NCBI RefSeq assembly: GCF_910596095.1
Contig: NC_056552.1
Location: 9,529,111 to 9,593,110 of the forward strand
Source: Thunnus maccoyii
Lineage: Eukaryota; Chordata; Actinopteri; Scombriformes; Scombridae
Length of the DNA: 64,000 nucleotides
Reading direction: 5' to 3'
A program made the translations under genes and the position numbers. Of this stretch, positions 13,501 through 25,444 are shown one piece after another. The stretch's first letter is position 1, and each line of letters opens with the position of its first letter. The notes under the pieces were generated by a model. It was not told the DNA's origin and searched no databases. It worked only from the letters and a program-made list of their open reading frames with translations.

Positions 13501-16500
13501 CTCTCCTTTGTTGCTTCCATATGTCTTTTCTTCTCCTCTCCCCCCTTTTTTTCTATTCATCCCTTCCATCCCCTGTGTGTTTATGTGTTTGAGTACCTGG
13601 GCAGGTAGTCTAGGAGGGTCTTGAGTTCCTGGCAGACGATGCTGACCATGCCGCTCTTAACGGCGTTGTAGGACACGTCAATAAGGAAGATGAAGGCTGG
13701 AGGCTGAGGAAGCTTGTTGTTCTGTTAGAGACAGGGAAAAAAAGCAACATATGAAATTCATACCTGTCAACATTGGGCTTTGAAAATAAGGGAGATTTTC
13801 CAGGACCCCACCTGACCGTAACTTTTACATTATGAAAAGGGTTTCCTCTCTCGGCTCCAGAGATGTAATCGCCAGGTGCTGTAATTGAACGGACGGTTGA
13901 TGTGTTTTTTTGTGGCTTCTTGGGCGCGCTAATGTTTAACAGACCTAGCATGCTGGTTAACATCATTTTTCCCACCATGACCAACACTGAAGTCCACCGT
14001 ACACACCTGTACGCAAAACGCATGGTTGTTTCTTAACATGCTTGTTGTCAGGAATAGGAAAATAGTCTCCCATGTATTTAAATATTTACACAGGGATTTT
14101 GTTTTTTTTGGCTAGCGTCTCACTCTTTTTGTTAAGGTATAGTTACTGAAGTCAACAACAGTTTCACAGCTTAAGAAAACATGATGTTAATCGAGTGGAT
14201 TTGTAGTGTTAGTGCCTGTATTAAAAGATCTTATAGCAGGTTTCAATCTTGTGCTTTGACTTTTGTTAGTGGGATGCCCTTTAGTGTACATATGGACATT
14301 CTGCAAACAGATTGTGCCTTTAAAATATTTACCAGAACACTAATTCATCTAGATACAGGTGCAAGTTCCTTACCAGTCTTCCTGCTTTGAATTTGTCTCT
14401 CCATCACCTGACACCTGGGCTGCTTCTATGTGTTTCTCTTTCCTCCTTAAAACCTTTTCTTTCAATCTTGAATCAGTTCCGTCTTCTTTACTTTCTCCTT
14501 GTTTTTCTTTCAACACCATAACATCCTGCAATTCTTCCTCGCTTCTGTCTCCTCTCTCCTAATTCCTTCACTCACTCTCTGGAAATGTAAAAAGCCTTCC
14601 TTTTAAAAGTCTGACAGAGCATGAAGCGGTGTCAATAACAGTGATTGTGGACAAACAACACACAGCGGGAATGCATCAGCAGTCAAAACCAGCCAAACTA
14701 TCAGTCTACATTAATATTACTGTAATGTAAAGCGGCAGCAATGAGCGCTGCTAGAAGCTACGACAGAAAGTTGCGGTAGGAAGCCGGTATGAGCGCACTG
14801 ACGGCTGTAAAGTGATCAAAGTTTGTGTGAACGCTACTTCAGAATTTGAGAGGTTGGTAAACGGCATTTACATGTGTTTAGTCTCCACTAGAGCTCTGTG
14901 TGTAACTGTAAAAGTAGGGAAATACGGGAGATTTATGGGGAAAATAACGAAATGGAAGCACACGGGAGAAACCTGGGAAAAACAGGAGATTTGACCAGTC
15001 TGGAAGTTGTGAGCAAATTATAACTACTTAATAACCATCCAAATGAAATCACACTTAGTCATCCCTTTTTGCAGTCTAAAATAATGTTAATGTGTTTCTA
15101 AATGTATTATTAATTATTAAAGGAAAAAAAGAGGCCTTTTGGGAAATGCTCCTTTTCGTCTTAGCTGGAGGGGTGTGTGGGTGTAATCTACAAGTCGAGG
15201 GTAGACGGTGTGTTGTTAGCAGTGTTATAGAGGAGTAAGGATCACACCAGCATCTTAACTGACGAAAGCGACATTTGCAGGTACATTTTTATGCTGTTTA
15301 ATGTGCTGCAGCTGACTAGCTAAGTATTATCCGGCATGCAAACGTGTTGTTGATGTAACTTTTCCTGCTGAATATTTGTTTGGTCGCTCATTCAGCAAAA
15401 TAAGGTGCAGGAGAAGATAAAGAGACATTAGTGGGTAAAGCTGATGTTAGCTGTTGTTTTAAGTCTGCGGCTCTTGTGTTGTGTATTCTGACCAAGTAAT
15501 ACAAAACCATCATGCAACCAAAAAATATTAAATAGAAACTCCCTTTTGGTTTCAGATTTTTTTCTCAATGGACACCACAGAACATGTGATTTATAGAGGA
15601 GATATGTATGCTGTAGCGAAACAAAAGAACGACACGAAAGACAAAATCCTGCAGACTTCAGTCCACCACATAGATCCCCTTTCAATCCCAGGACTTACTT
15701 TACAGTAGTCAACAGTGGCCAGAAACTCGTAGCTGCCCAGCGAAAGCTCTGGTCTGTCATAGCAGTCCACTCTCTTCCCAGTGTGGTCCAGATGCTGGAA
15801 ATAATGTGGAGGAACTAGAGGAGAACAGAGGAAGAATAAACAGAGAACATTAATACAGTGAAGTTAATTTAGAAAATAATTGAACAGTTATTTGCTCGCT
15901 GCACATAAACACTCTAACGCTGACTCACCCTCTGTGACGCAGCTGCAAAAGCCACACTGGAAGCGGCGTCCTCCCTCTATGAACTGCATGTATGGACACA
16001 TGTAGGCCTTACAGCGGTTGCAACGGATTGGGCCGCCCTCACCATGGTCCACCAGGTATGGAGGGGTCTGATAAAAAGATAACATGAAAGGAGTAAGAGA
16101 GAATATATATGCACCCATATTGGTAAAACGGCCAAAATACACTGCTGCCCAACGGCATGCATCAAAACAGCCGCCCCTATTATATTCTATGTACAACCCC
16201 ACACTGGCAGCGGCTATCCGCGCAGGCGCTCTTTCACATTCTGCCCCACGACACTTTGCACCAATGTCCTAATTCCTGCCTCACCGCCCCTGAAAAAATG
16301 CATTTTTTCCAGAGAAAAAACTGCTTTGTACTTCAACACAATGTTGGCCCAACTATAGACGTCATTTACCATTTTGTTGCCTGCTTTTCACCGTAGTTTT
16401 AACTATTTCACTTGTGCCTGTACCCACAAGGGTACCCACAAAAATTAAATAAATGAATTAATAAACTCCACTTGCTCCCTGCTTGAACATCCCAGCTCCT

Positions 16501-19500
16501 GTAGCAGCTGCTCCTCTCTTCACCTCTTACTGTCGCTGTCTCTCGTGTGTATAGAACAATGGATGAGATAATAGTTGTTGAGGTTGAGAAATATTCTGAG
16601 CTTTAAGACCCACAATCCCGTCATTACAAAGACAATGGCAGAAAAGATATTGCCTGTTGAGCCATAGCTCTGGAGATTGGCTCTTCAGGCGTAAAACTAA
16701 CCCAGTCCAAATGGATTTTGGTTGAACATGTGACAAGTGAATGAAAGCCGATCCCGTCACTGTCATTTTGAGGCAATCATCCTACCGGCGTCCTGTGATA
16801 ACTATTACATATCAGGCAGCGCTATGAAAACTAATCTTTTTTCAAATCAGGCTAAAGGTGAAAACTGTCCAACTGTTATGAAAATCTCAGTGGAATATAC
16901 ATCTGCAGTGTGGAGCACAAGCATGAAGAGGGTGAGAGGCAGAGGAGGCTTGTTGTTGGGTCAGATTAAGCCACAATCTATTCTAAACACCCAAAGGTTT
17001 TTGCTGCAGATTAAATTCTTAGGTAGCCATCAGCCAAAAGGATAATATGCTTTATATATTTTTATATTCAGAGCTCTTTTGATCGGCAATTTATTCCACC
17101 CATTGTCAACCAAATTCCTTCGTTCACCATCTGCTAGCTTTCCAGTGAACACGGTTATATCTCTGAGGATATTGTGTCATGCATCAACATCTACAGATCG
17201 GAAAAAGTCCAGTAAAAAAGCAGCGTCTATGTAGGGCAATACAGGAGGGAGAGGAGGGGGCATTGCTCACCTCATCTGGCGGCAGCGTGGCGAGGGGCTT
17301 GATGACGGCGGCGAGTGGCACCTGAGACTGCTTGGCCATGTCGGATGTGCAAGGCATGTTGTAGGCCGTACAGCGGACAAACCTGGGACTGGCGTTCCCT
17401 TAATACAAAACACAATTCTTCCATTGATATCACACAGTCCGTAAACCTTTGTCAGATTGAAAGTGTGCCGATATTTCTGATTTGCTAGTATTTCTACTAG
17501 TATCTAGTTGGAGAAAGAAGGGAACATGTAAAAGATAATTCTGTGAGATTTAGATCAAAAGGTCACAACTTCGACTCGCTGAACCCTTTTGGAAAATTAA
17601 AAGAAAGTAGAACCTACCTTGGTCTTTGACCTGAAAGTTGGTAGTGACCAGTGGTGGGGCCTGACCCCTAACCCCCGTAGTGAACGGCTCAGTGCTCTTA
17701 GTTTTGTCATCTTCGATTACTTGGATCTACAAAGAAGAGAAGGGGACAAATATATCCCAACTTTCATACATGTTTACATTGTAAGTAAGTGCACATGACA
17801 CATTGTCCCCCAGGTCTCCCAAGTCTAAAAGAAGACACCCATGCAAAAGAAGACTTTCACACAATGCTACACACATCTGCAGCTACTAAACTCAAACTGA
17901 ACCAGTCATCGTCTTTGGACATTTTACAGCTTTTAAAAATAAATACTTCACAGTCAAGGTGACATATGGTAGATTCATGCTGAAGATGCTTGTGTAGATT
18001 CACAAATATGGTAAAAACAAAACTTAAAGACAGAACTAAATGACATCTCCTGGAAAACAGGAAGGATTTATCCAGGCATGCCATTTATGCATGGGAGTGT
18101 GGGAAAGTCAACACGTTGTAGGTTAACATGCAGCGCACAGAGATGGTTATGAGGGGAAGAAGTCGGAGCTTTTTGATGACTGACAAACTCTGAAAACTAA
18201 AAAGTACTCTCAGTTTGTCAAAACAAAGATGGGCTTCCTCAAAATCCTGGTCTAACACACAGAAACAGTGAGGTAGGAGTGAAGTAGCAGTAGGGATAAC
18301 CAACACATGGTGACGGGATCCAGTGCATGGTAATGATAAGTATAAGGGGATTGCCTTAAATGGAAAACTATCTGAGGACAATCTCCTTAATATGGATTCT
18401 GAGAAAGGTCACAATTATTTCACTTATCATATCATTCAGAAACAATGCCGTGTGTTTGTACAGAGTACATCAGACACCAAAGTTTCCCAGAGTATCGTTC
18501 AAGTCTTGCTTGATAGGAAATAAATTAGTCTAAGTTGTTAATATTTCCAAAAGGAGCCCATCTTTCACATTACTATCACTGACTTTGAGAGGTTAGATGA
18601 TAAGGACAGGAGGAGGTGGAAGCGGTGGGTTAGTGCACGCGAGCAGAGAGGACAGGATGAAGCAGAGGAAAAGGCAGGCACACAGGAAACTTACTGGGCT
18701 GGGGATAGCGTCTGGATCTATTCTATGTCTTGATTTCTGCACAGCCGGCATGTCAGACGCTTGCTTTACATTCAAAAGTTTGTCCAGCAAATTGTGCAAA
18801 ACAGGACAAAATACATGAATACAAAGAGTGAAAGATATAAAAAGGGAGTGTGAGAAGAGAAGACTCAGCGAGATGGTGCTGAGTAGCAGGCAGCATTGTT
18901 GTTATTCAAACAGAAACTCATCGGTAGCATTGATTATAGATTTATAGCACTGTAGAGTATGACAGTTGAGCAAAAGTAAACATAAACTAATAATATCAGT
19001 AGCCTGTTTGACACACATGCTAAGCAGCTCTACATGTAGAGTAAAGGTCACACACAAAGTTGAAATATTAGACTTTAGTGGTGGATATCAGGATAATCAC
19101 GGGGACATGTTGGATATCATTCAGTCTTATGTGTGAAACTACAATTATTATTTAAAAGTCTCGCTGAGATTAAAATCTGTCCTGGCCAAGAGAGCAGCAT
19201 GTAAACATTATGACAATTAATATAGACACATAAACAGGCCAAGAAATACTGTCTACTTTATACATGCTTGCCATCAAAAATCTATATGACTCAACTGGTT
19301 ATCTGGCTAAATATGGAGGATGATATATAATAATATTGCACTATCGCCCAGCCCTAATTGGCATGCACACTCATATACATCTCATTTTCACACTCACTCA
19401 GGCAAATGTCTTAAAGTCAACTTTCCTCACAAATACATCTCAAAACACGGCGTGTGGAGCAATTAATAGACAGAGATCAACAGTCCGTAACGGTGTCATA

Positions 19501-22500
19501 AACATGGACATTTGGAGTTGAACAGTGTATGTGTGTTTATATCTGCTCACCGGGCTAGGAATGGCATCTGGGTCGAGTCTTTTCTGTGCAGGTGGAGCAG
19601 GAGCCGGTGCTGGTGCAGGAGCTCCGTAGTTGGGTTGCCCGGGATAAGGGCCTGCATAGCCAGGCTGCGGGCCTCTCGGCTGCCCGAATGCACCTGAAGT
19701 GAACGAGAAAACAGCTGAGCAATGGAGAAAACTAACAGCAGTCAATTTAATTTCCATTTAGTGGTTGTCTCCTCACCATTCTGTTGAGGAGGGTATCCTC
19801 CCTGCATGCCAGGCTGAGAGGGAGGCTGCTGCATGGGCCCAGGAGGGCATGTTGGGCCCTGTGGTCCTGGAGGCAGGTGGTTGCTCTGGGCCATGGATGT
19901 GGGAGGCATCTGAGCTCTGGGAGGAGGTGGACCGGAGAGGTAGGGGGGTGGCTGGGATGGAGGGGGCTGCTGTTGGGGTGGCATGGGGCCTGGGTACTGG
20001 CCAGAGGGAGCTGAGGTTGGAGGAGGACCAGGAGGAGGAAATGACCCAGGCTGAGAGGAAGGAGGGGGTGCTTGAGATGGGAAGGAGCCCTGGGCAGGGG
20101 GAGGTGGGCCGGACATGAAGGCAGGCTGGCTGACAGGTGGAGGTGCTGAAGAGAAGGGGGGCTGTGTCGGAAGGAAGGACTGCTGTGGTTGGGACACAGG
20201 GGGAGCAGGAGCTTGGGTGGGTGGAGGCACGGGACCCGTGTAAGAGGAAGGAGAAAAGCTTTGCTGAGACGAAGGAGGTGGTGGTGCAGAGGAGGTGAAC
20301 TGCTGTTGAGAGGTAGGGGGAAGAGAGGAGTTGAATGGCTGTTGAGAAGGAGGCGGGCCTCCGTAGTATTGCTGAGAAGCTGTGGGGCCACTGGGAGTTG
20401 GTGGCTGGGTGGGAGCAGAGGACGCTGCAGGGGGCGGGGCTTGGGTGTAGGAGGGTGGAGGAGCGCCGGGGAAGGCGGTACTGACAGGAGGCTGGGAGCT
20501 GTGAGGTGGAGCTGAGGAGAGAGCGACAGACAAGTGTGATTATCTCAAGGTGACATGAAGTATTGATGATAGACTTGTTCCTTTAATCAATATGCTCGGT
20601 TAAGCCTATGTTAAGAGACAACCGCACCACTTGCCGTTCATCAATCACATCATCATATTAGAGTAAATAACACTGCACTTGAGTATAAATCCATCTGAAG
20701 TTTACCATATCCTGGCCCCGCAGGGGTGGGTGGTCCAGAGGTGATCTGCATCCCAGACATCTGGTTGGTGACGTGCTGCATTGAGGGTGGAGGCCCGTAG
20801 TGTTGGGGATAGGAGGGGTGCGGAGGCCCTGACAGATTCATAGCTCCTTGGCTGTATGGCTGAGACACAGCAGGCCTGGAAACACACAAATTTATTCCGT
20901 GAGTTTATATACCAGGGTTTTCCTGCCTATCCAACTCAAAAGCAGGATGCCTTTGTTGAAAATTCCGGCCTGTGATGTTGACGGAACGAAAAAGGTGGAA
21001 CTCAACTGCGAGGGCAGCGCAGCCCCCGGTAAGTCTACGGCGCACAAGCTAGAATTGTCTTGTAGTTCATCTATAAAAAATGCTGCGTTTGCAAGCGTTT
21101 TTTTAAATTTAATGACTAAATAATTTCCTTCACGAGACGTTGTCAGTCAGAGACTAACGTTAGCAGAGCGGAGCAGCGATCAGCAGTAACGAACGAGACC
21201 TGCTGACCAACACACACTGCAGCATTAAACAACTTAAACCAACTCTGAGGTGAAGAAAATAACTTGGTGGTCAGTCTGTTTCACCTCAAAAACCCTGCGC
21301 CCGCTCAGCGTGTTGGACAGTGATGTTTTTTCCCCGGAGCTAACGGGCTGCTCTCCACTGCTGGAGACATGACGTTAATAACAACACAGCGGAGCACTCC
21401 GCCTCCCCCTCAGTTTGTTATTCTCATATAGGCAGGAGACTGTAAGATGCTTTGTTATTAATTAATTAATTAACGCAGTTAACTTTTTAAAATAGAAAGG
21501 CTGTGGACCATTTATCTTATCTGCCAGTTATGTTTCATATTGTATTTCAGTGGAATAAGGACACCAGTGAATGATTTGGCACAAAGTATACTGGAGCAAG
21601 AGACTGAAAATAGTGCCCCCTTTTTCTATTCATTCAATCAATTCTGAATCAAACTGGCACCCAAGTATCATGATAGTATCAAATCTGGAGATAAGCACAC
21701 ACACGCACACACACACACACGCACGCACGCACGCACAGACATACAAAGAAAACGTCATGGCAGACCATCTAATGCAGTTAAAATAAGAAAGCCGTGGTTC
21801 CATAATAAGGTCGGGGGTTGCTGAAATCTCATTACTGACTTGATATGTGTATATGTGGATTTACAGTAACCTGATTACTTAAGTGCATGTAAACGCACTG
21901 AACAACATGACATACTTACTGAACCATCTGCACGCAGCCTTGCTAACTTTTTCAGCCTGATAAAGTTTTGTGCAGCAATTCTAGTCACTATAATATTATC
22001 CAAGCATGATGAATGTGTATAGTCTCTTTGCAGCGCTTGACCTTCCGTAATGCTTAATACCTGCATTAGAGCTACAACGATTAGTTTATTAATCGATTAG
22101 TGGATGGACAGAAAATTAACTGCGAACAATTTTGATAATTGAACAATCATTTCAGTGATTTTGTTAAGCAAAAACGCCAAACATTTGCTGGGTGGATCTT
22201 CTCAGATGTGAGGATTTGAAGTTTTTGTGTGTCATACATGACAGTCTGTTGAACAGACAAAACAAGACATTTGAAGACGTCACCATGGGATCTTTTTGTT
22301 TTTCACTATTTTCTGACATTTTAAAGATTATAAGATTAATCAAGAAAATAATCGTAGTTGTATCCCTAACATAATTCATTTTGTTGAGCTATGTGTTTCA
22401 AGCACCAGTGTGTTTTGAATAACTTGATTTGGTTTATGTGAAGTACATTTTCTCTCCTAAATAACCACATGACAGTCTTGGAGGAGCCCCAAGTTCTACG

Positions 22501-24722
22501 GTTTCAAATAGTCTCAGTGTACCTACCTATTTCATGTACACCTTCAAATAGAGCCTGTCAAATTGGGTACATTTATGCTTAAAAAATAGTGTCTTATAAA
22601 ACCTGATACCTTTAGGGGGAAAAACAATCAATAAACATGTAATTACCTGGGTGGTGCCTGTGTCATAGTTGGTGGTCCATTCTGCATGTCCCCCTGACTA
22701 TGACTGTACTGAGTGTACTGTTGAGGGGCTGATACTGGAGGAGGTCCAGAAGTGGGAGGGCCCCTGCCAGGACCTGTAATGCAGGGACAAAATATTATAC
22801 ACATACCTGCGAAAAGCATCGTTCCTGCTACAAATAATCCTGGATCCATTCTGATAGAAATCTTTCTAATTTGATGAAATTAGTGCAGCAAGCTCAACAT
22901 GGCTATATGCTCCCGTGGTGCCCAAACTCATTTTTAGAACTAACTGATTACCTTCCCAGATTTTATCTCTGGGATTAGGAGCACAGACGATAAAGTGAAA
23001 CCAGGCTGGCAAAGACTGTGTGCTAAAAAAGACCAGTTAGATTAATGGGAACAATGTTCTGATCAATGTTCTGCAAATAAACACCACATATCTGACAATT
23101 TTAGGGTGTAGCTGATTAGTCTGTAAAATCTTCAACTTCTCTTTGTTTTTACTTTAAAAAAAAAAAATTGCAATCATGAGACATTTTTAGCGAAGTAGTT
23201 TGTTCATGAAAAGCGAGATGTCCAGACTCCACAACACATTCCCTACTGGAGACTGGAATCACAACACAATGTGTGTGTAAAAAAACAAAACAAAACACAA
23301 CATTGACAAATTGACAGAGGCAGAGACTAAATATGAAACATGTATCTTACATAGTAAAAGCTTAGTTCACATTTGTGGTTAATACAGACGTTTGAAAATA
23401 AAAAAGGTTAGTAACAGTCACTAGCTTTAGGTAGAATTAATATATTAATATCTATTGTGCTTTGAGAAAACGACGTGGCAGTAAAAAATAATGCCTGCAG
23501 GTACAAAGAGGATTCGATGATTGCAGAGCATGTGGAGTGTGAAATGAGCAAGAAAAAGAGAGGAGGCAGTTACCTAAGTCAAGAGGAGAAGAGAGGTCAG
23601 AGACTGGGTTGGCTGCCACAGCCTTAGAGGGAAAGCTTGTGAAAGGAGAATAACCTGAAATACAAGAGAAGAGGGAAAGAAGGCAAATATAGAGAGGTGT
23701 AGGGAAATGTGTAAAGCCACATGAAGCCATGACAGGGCAGTTGAGATTTAGATTAGTATGCAAAAGGCACAGTGCTTTTCTCACACATACATGAACAAGC
23801 ACATGGCGGGCAGCAGGTGGGACACTCCAAGGTTATAGCTCTGCGAATGCTTGAAGAGCATCACAGCTGACCCAGTGTCCTTCTCTCTCTATCATACAAA
23901 CATTTGTCCAAGAACATGTGGGCAGGAGCTTTACGTTAACTTAGCAATACTGAATTTTACCACTAGGTCTAGCTGCTCCTGAGTGGGACATAATGAGAGC
24001 CAATGAATGAGAATGTGGCGGCACCACAGTCAGGACAACTAAGTGACACATCGTGTTTTTATTTCTCACAACAATCATTCAACTTAACTTTTCCTGTTGT
24101 GCTAGGGTGCTGTGTGTAGCTGCGGTGTTTCCGGTTAACAACTGGAAACCCTGCGGCTACACACAACACGGCACAGCTATGCTATGCTATGCTATGCTAA
24201 CGATGCTAGCCATGCCAACTAGCTGCTAGCCGCCGCGCAGGCTGGTAAAATGATCCATCCCGTCCCTTTGTATCCGTGGGTTGTTTTCAAAAAACAAGCT
24301 GCTGTCAGCAGCCCGGCCGGGTTTATCCGGGTTATTGGTGAGATCTGCACTGTTCAGCCCGGGTCAGCCTACCTCCTCCAGCTTATCTCTGGTGTCCAGC
24401 TGGGTGGACAACAGTAGCCGGCCCTGTCAGTGTTTGAGTCTCCGTGTGAGTCACTTAAATGTCTCATAATGACATCTAAGCGGTTCAGTCAGTTCGCATA
24501 AAATCAGTTTAAGCTTGTATACTGGACCAGCAAAATCGGAAACTGACCCAAGCCTACTTTACCTTGTGGCGGAGCTCCAGGCTGGTAGGCTGATGCAGGG
24601 CCATTGTAGGGTGCGTAGGGGGCAGGGTATCCCCCATCCAGGGGAGCATAGCTGGGCTGACCATAGCCAGGCTGAGGCTGGCCATAAGGAGAGGCCATAG
24701 GAGTGTGCTGGTTTACATTCAT
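7515..24722 (-). CDS. sec24c: SEC24C, COPII coat cargo-adaptor subunit (complete)
   Basis: Sec24 pairs with Sec23 in the inner COPII coat and selects cargo for export from the endoplasmic reticulum. Coding exons in transcript order: 24722-24563, 23654-23574, 22773-22647, 20875-20706, 20511-19777, 19693-19551, 17726-17618, 17398-17271, 16067-15929, 15814-15699, 13721-13597, 13245-13054, 12943-12850, 12608-12492, 11812-11642, 11410-11314, 11183-11038, 10658-10520, 10023-9905, 9552-9373, 8645-8460, 7842-7753, 7655-7515. They sum to 3,705 nt (1,234 aa), all phases compatible. The start MNVNQ matches mammalian SEC24C. About 440 N-terminal residues are Pro/Gln/Ser-rich and disordered. Then come [11 protein letters not shown], the C4 zinc finger ([11 protein letters not shown]...FQCGFCSC), the trunk ([29 protein letters not shown]), the beta-sandwich and helical parts, and the gelsolin-like end ([11 protein letters not shown]; final IRQLLS). 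Residues [13 protein letters not shown] and RVRTSTGIRA favour SEC24C over SEC24D. It is longer than the human protein (about 1,094 aa) because of the Pro-rich exon. Confidence 0.95.
11860..12425. repeat. Intronic TTTTAGTC-rich repeat-like segment
   Basis: The 0.7-kb sec24c intron between exons 11642-11812 and 12492-12608 has repeated TTTTAGTC/GTCAAA words and TTTTTTGTCAACGAAAATGAAAAC, as in a teleost repeat known by its GACGAAAAC words. No gene content. Confidence 0.35.
13759..15003. mobile_element. Probable DNA-transposon remnant, about 1.2 kb, in a sec24c intron
   Basis: Left end CATACCTGTCAACATTGGG with AAGGGAGATTTTCC. The right end has matching words in inverse order (GGGAAAAACAGGAGATTTGACCAGTCTGG). 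Ends resemble a teleost family with CATACCTGTCAAC termini. The inverted match is imperfect and no target duplication was found. It fills most of the intron between exons 13597-13721 and 15699-15814. Confidence 0.4.
16068..17270. other. sec24c: Sec24c intron, nothing recognised
   Basis: 1.2-kb intron between two well-supported exons. No open frame with splice sites, no repeat family recognised. Confidence 0.5.
18695..18763 (-). other. sec24c: Candidate alternative sec24c exon, second DPDAIPSP copy
   Basis: Inside the intron between the exons at 19551-19693 and 17618-17726, the - strand encodes [14 protein letters not shown] followed by a strong GTAAG donor (GT at 18694-18693). This repeats the end of the preceding exon ([11 protein letters not shown]). 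Two acceptors are possible: after CAG at 18739-18737 (42 nt, 14 codons) or after AAG ending at 18764 (69 nt, 23 codons, starting QASDMPAVQ). Either is a multiple of three and phase 0-0, so inclusion would insert residues just before the Sec23/Sec24 core without a frameshift. The pyrimidine tracts are weak. Could be a regulated cassette exon or a decaying duplicate. Confidence 0.55.
20930..21790. repeat. CpG-rich intronic segment, likely repeat, with (AC)n
   Basis: A sec24c intron segment with higher CpG content than its flanks, including GGAGCACTCCGCCTCCCCCTCAG and CATGACGTTAATAACAACAC, which I associate with a teleost repeat, then an (AC)n/(GCAC)n run at about 21,693-21,737. No splice-flanked exon seen. 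Confidence 0.35.
22068..22376. mobile_element. Inverted-repeat MITE, same family as 35.3 kb
   Basis: Left end TTAGAGCTACAACGATTAG; right end in reverse complement TTAGGGATACAACTACGATT, with the shared interior CAAAACAAGACATTT and GATTAATC words. In a sec24c intron. Confidence 0.6.
23574..23654 (-). other. sec24c: Sec24c exon 3, 27-residue phase 1-1 exon (possible cassette)
   Basis: An 81-nt exon with clear acceptor (TTTCAG) and donor (GTAACT), encoding a segment with [12 protein letters not shown] and [10 protein letters not shown]. It fits phase with both neighbours, but is a multiple of three and can be skipped in frame. I do not recall a counterpart in human SEC24C, where the corresponding region is a different low-complexity stretch. 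Confidence 0.6.
24101..24200. repeat. Imperfect 38-bp inverted repeat followed by a (GCTAT)n run
   Basis: Arms 24101-24136 and 24140-24177 are separated by 3 nt. The inner part (GTGTGTAGC.GCGG.GTTTCC.GTT) is nearly perfectly paired. Four CTATG units follow immediately. In sec24c intron 2 (- strand), within a CpG-rich patch (about 24,110-24,450). Confidence 0.7.
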
Positions 24723-24741
24723 CCTCAGTTCATCCCTAAAT
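24723..24741 (-). other. sec24c: 5' UTR part of the sec24c start-codon exon
   Basis: On the - strand the start codon at 24722-24720 is preceded by 19 nt and then a splice acceptor (TTTTATCCAG; AG at 24743-24742). The transcript therefore needs an upstream non-coding exon. Confidence 0.65.
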
Positions 24742-25444
24742 CTGGATAAAATTGTGACACAATCACAAACAATTACTCAATATAGTTATTCAAGACTTAA
24801 CTTGTTTAGCCTGCTTCCAGGCTGTAAACAGAGATTTTACTATCAAGATAGTTGGAGTATAAAAGCCACAGAGAAAGAGATGTTGATAGTGATAAAGATT
24901 GCTGGTATAGTCTTGGGTTGAGGCTGAAGGGAAGGCCTTTTGACAGAACTTCAAACAACTGATCTTGGAAAGAATGACTGCTACCAACACTCTCTTTTAA
25001 GAAAAAATGTTGTTCAATTCAGTTAAATGTTCTTCAACCTGTAGGACAGTCTTTTCTTTTCTGCGTTCAACTATTTCATCACCAAAGACAGAAAGAGAGA
25101 ACTGAAAGCAGTGCTAAGACGACATATTTAACCCCGACTGAGCAGAGTTTGTCTGCACCACGCACCTGAACTAACAAGCGAGAAATGTAGTGTAAAGCCC
25201 TTCGAGCCTGCACGCCTTTTGGCTCGTCAAGTTTCTGCAGTCAGACACAAATCACATATTACTTATGACGTTGTTATTTCCTGGTTTAGTCAGTGACAAC
25301 ACCTCTATTGGCTTTTTATGTTTGCTTTGGTCACACCCACAGAGTGCATCTTAGTCATAGACTTTTGAGTTTACACACTGTGCAACAATAAAATAATTGA
25401 CATTAGAACTGTTTACAAACACACTGTTCCCACGCTGATTTTAA

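Noticed and set aside
13345..13608. 87-codon + strand frame, Ser/Phe/Pro-rich
   Set aside because: CT-rich intronic low-complexity sequence next to a sec24c exon; no conserved residues.
19747..20515. Long frames on both strands opposite the sec24c Pro-rich exon
   Set aside because: Shadows of GC-rich coding sequence; the - strand frame that continues the spliced SEC24C protein is the real one.
7515..24722. SEC24D as identity of the - strand gene
   Set aside because: Diagnostic stretches (MNVNQ start, [45 protein letters not shown]) and the synpo2l/myoz1 neighbours fit SEC24C better.
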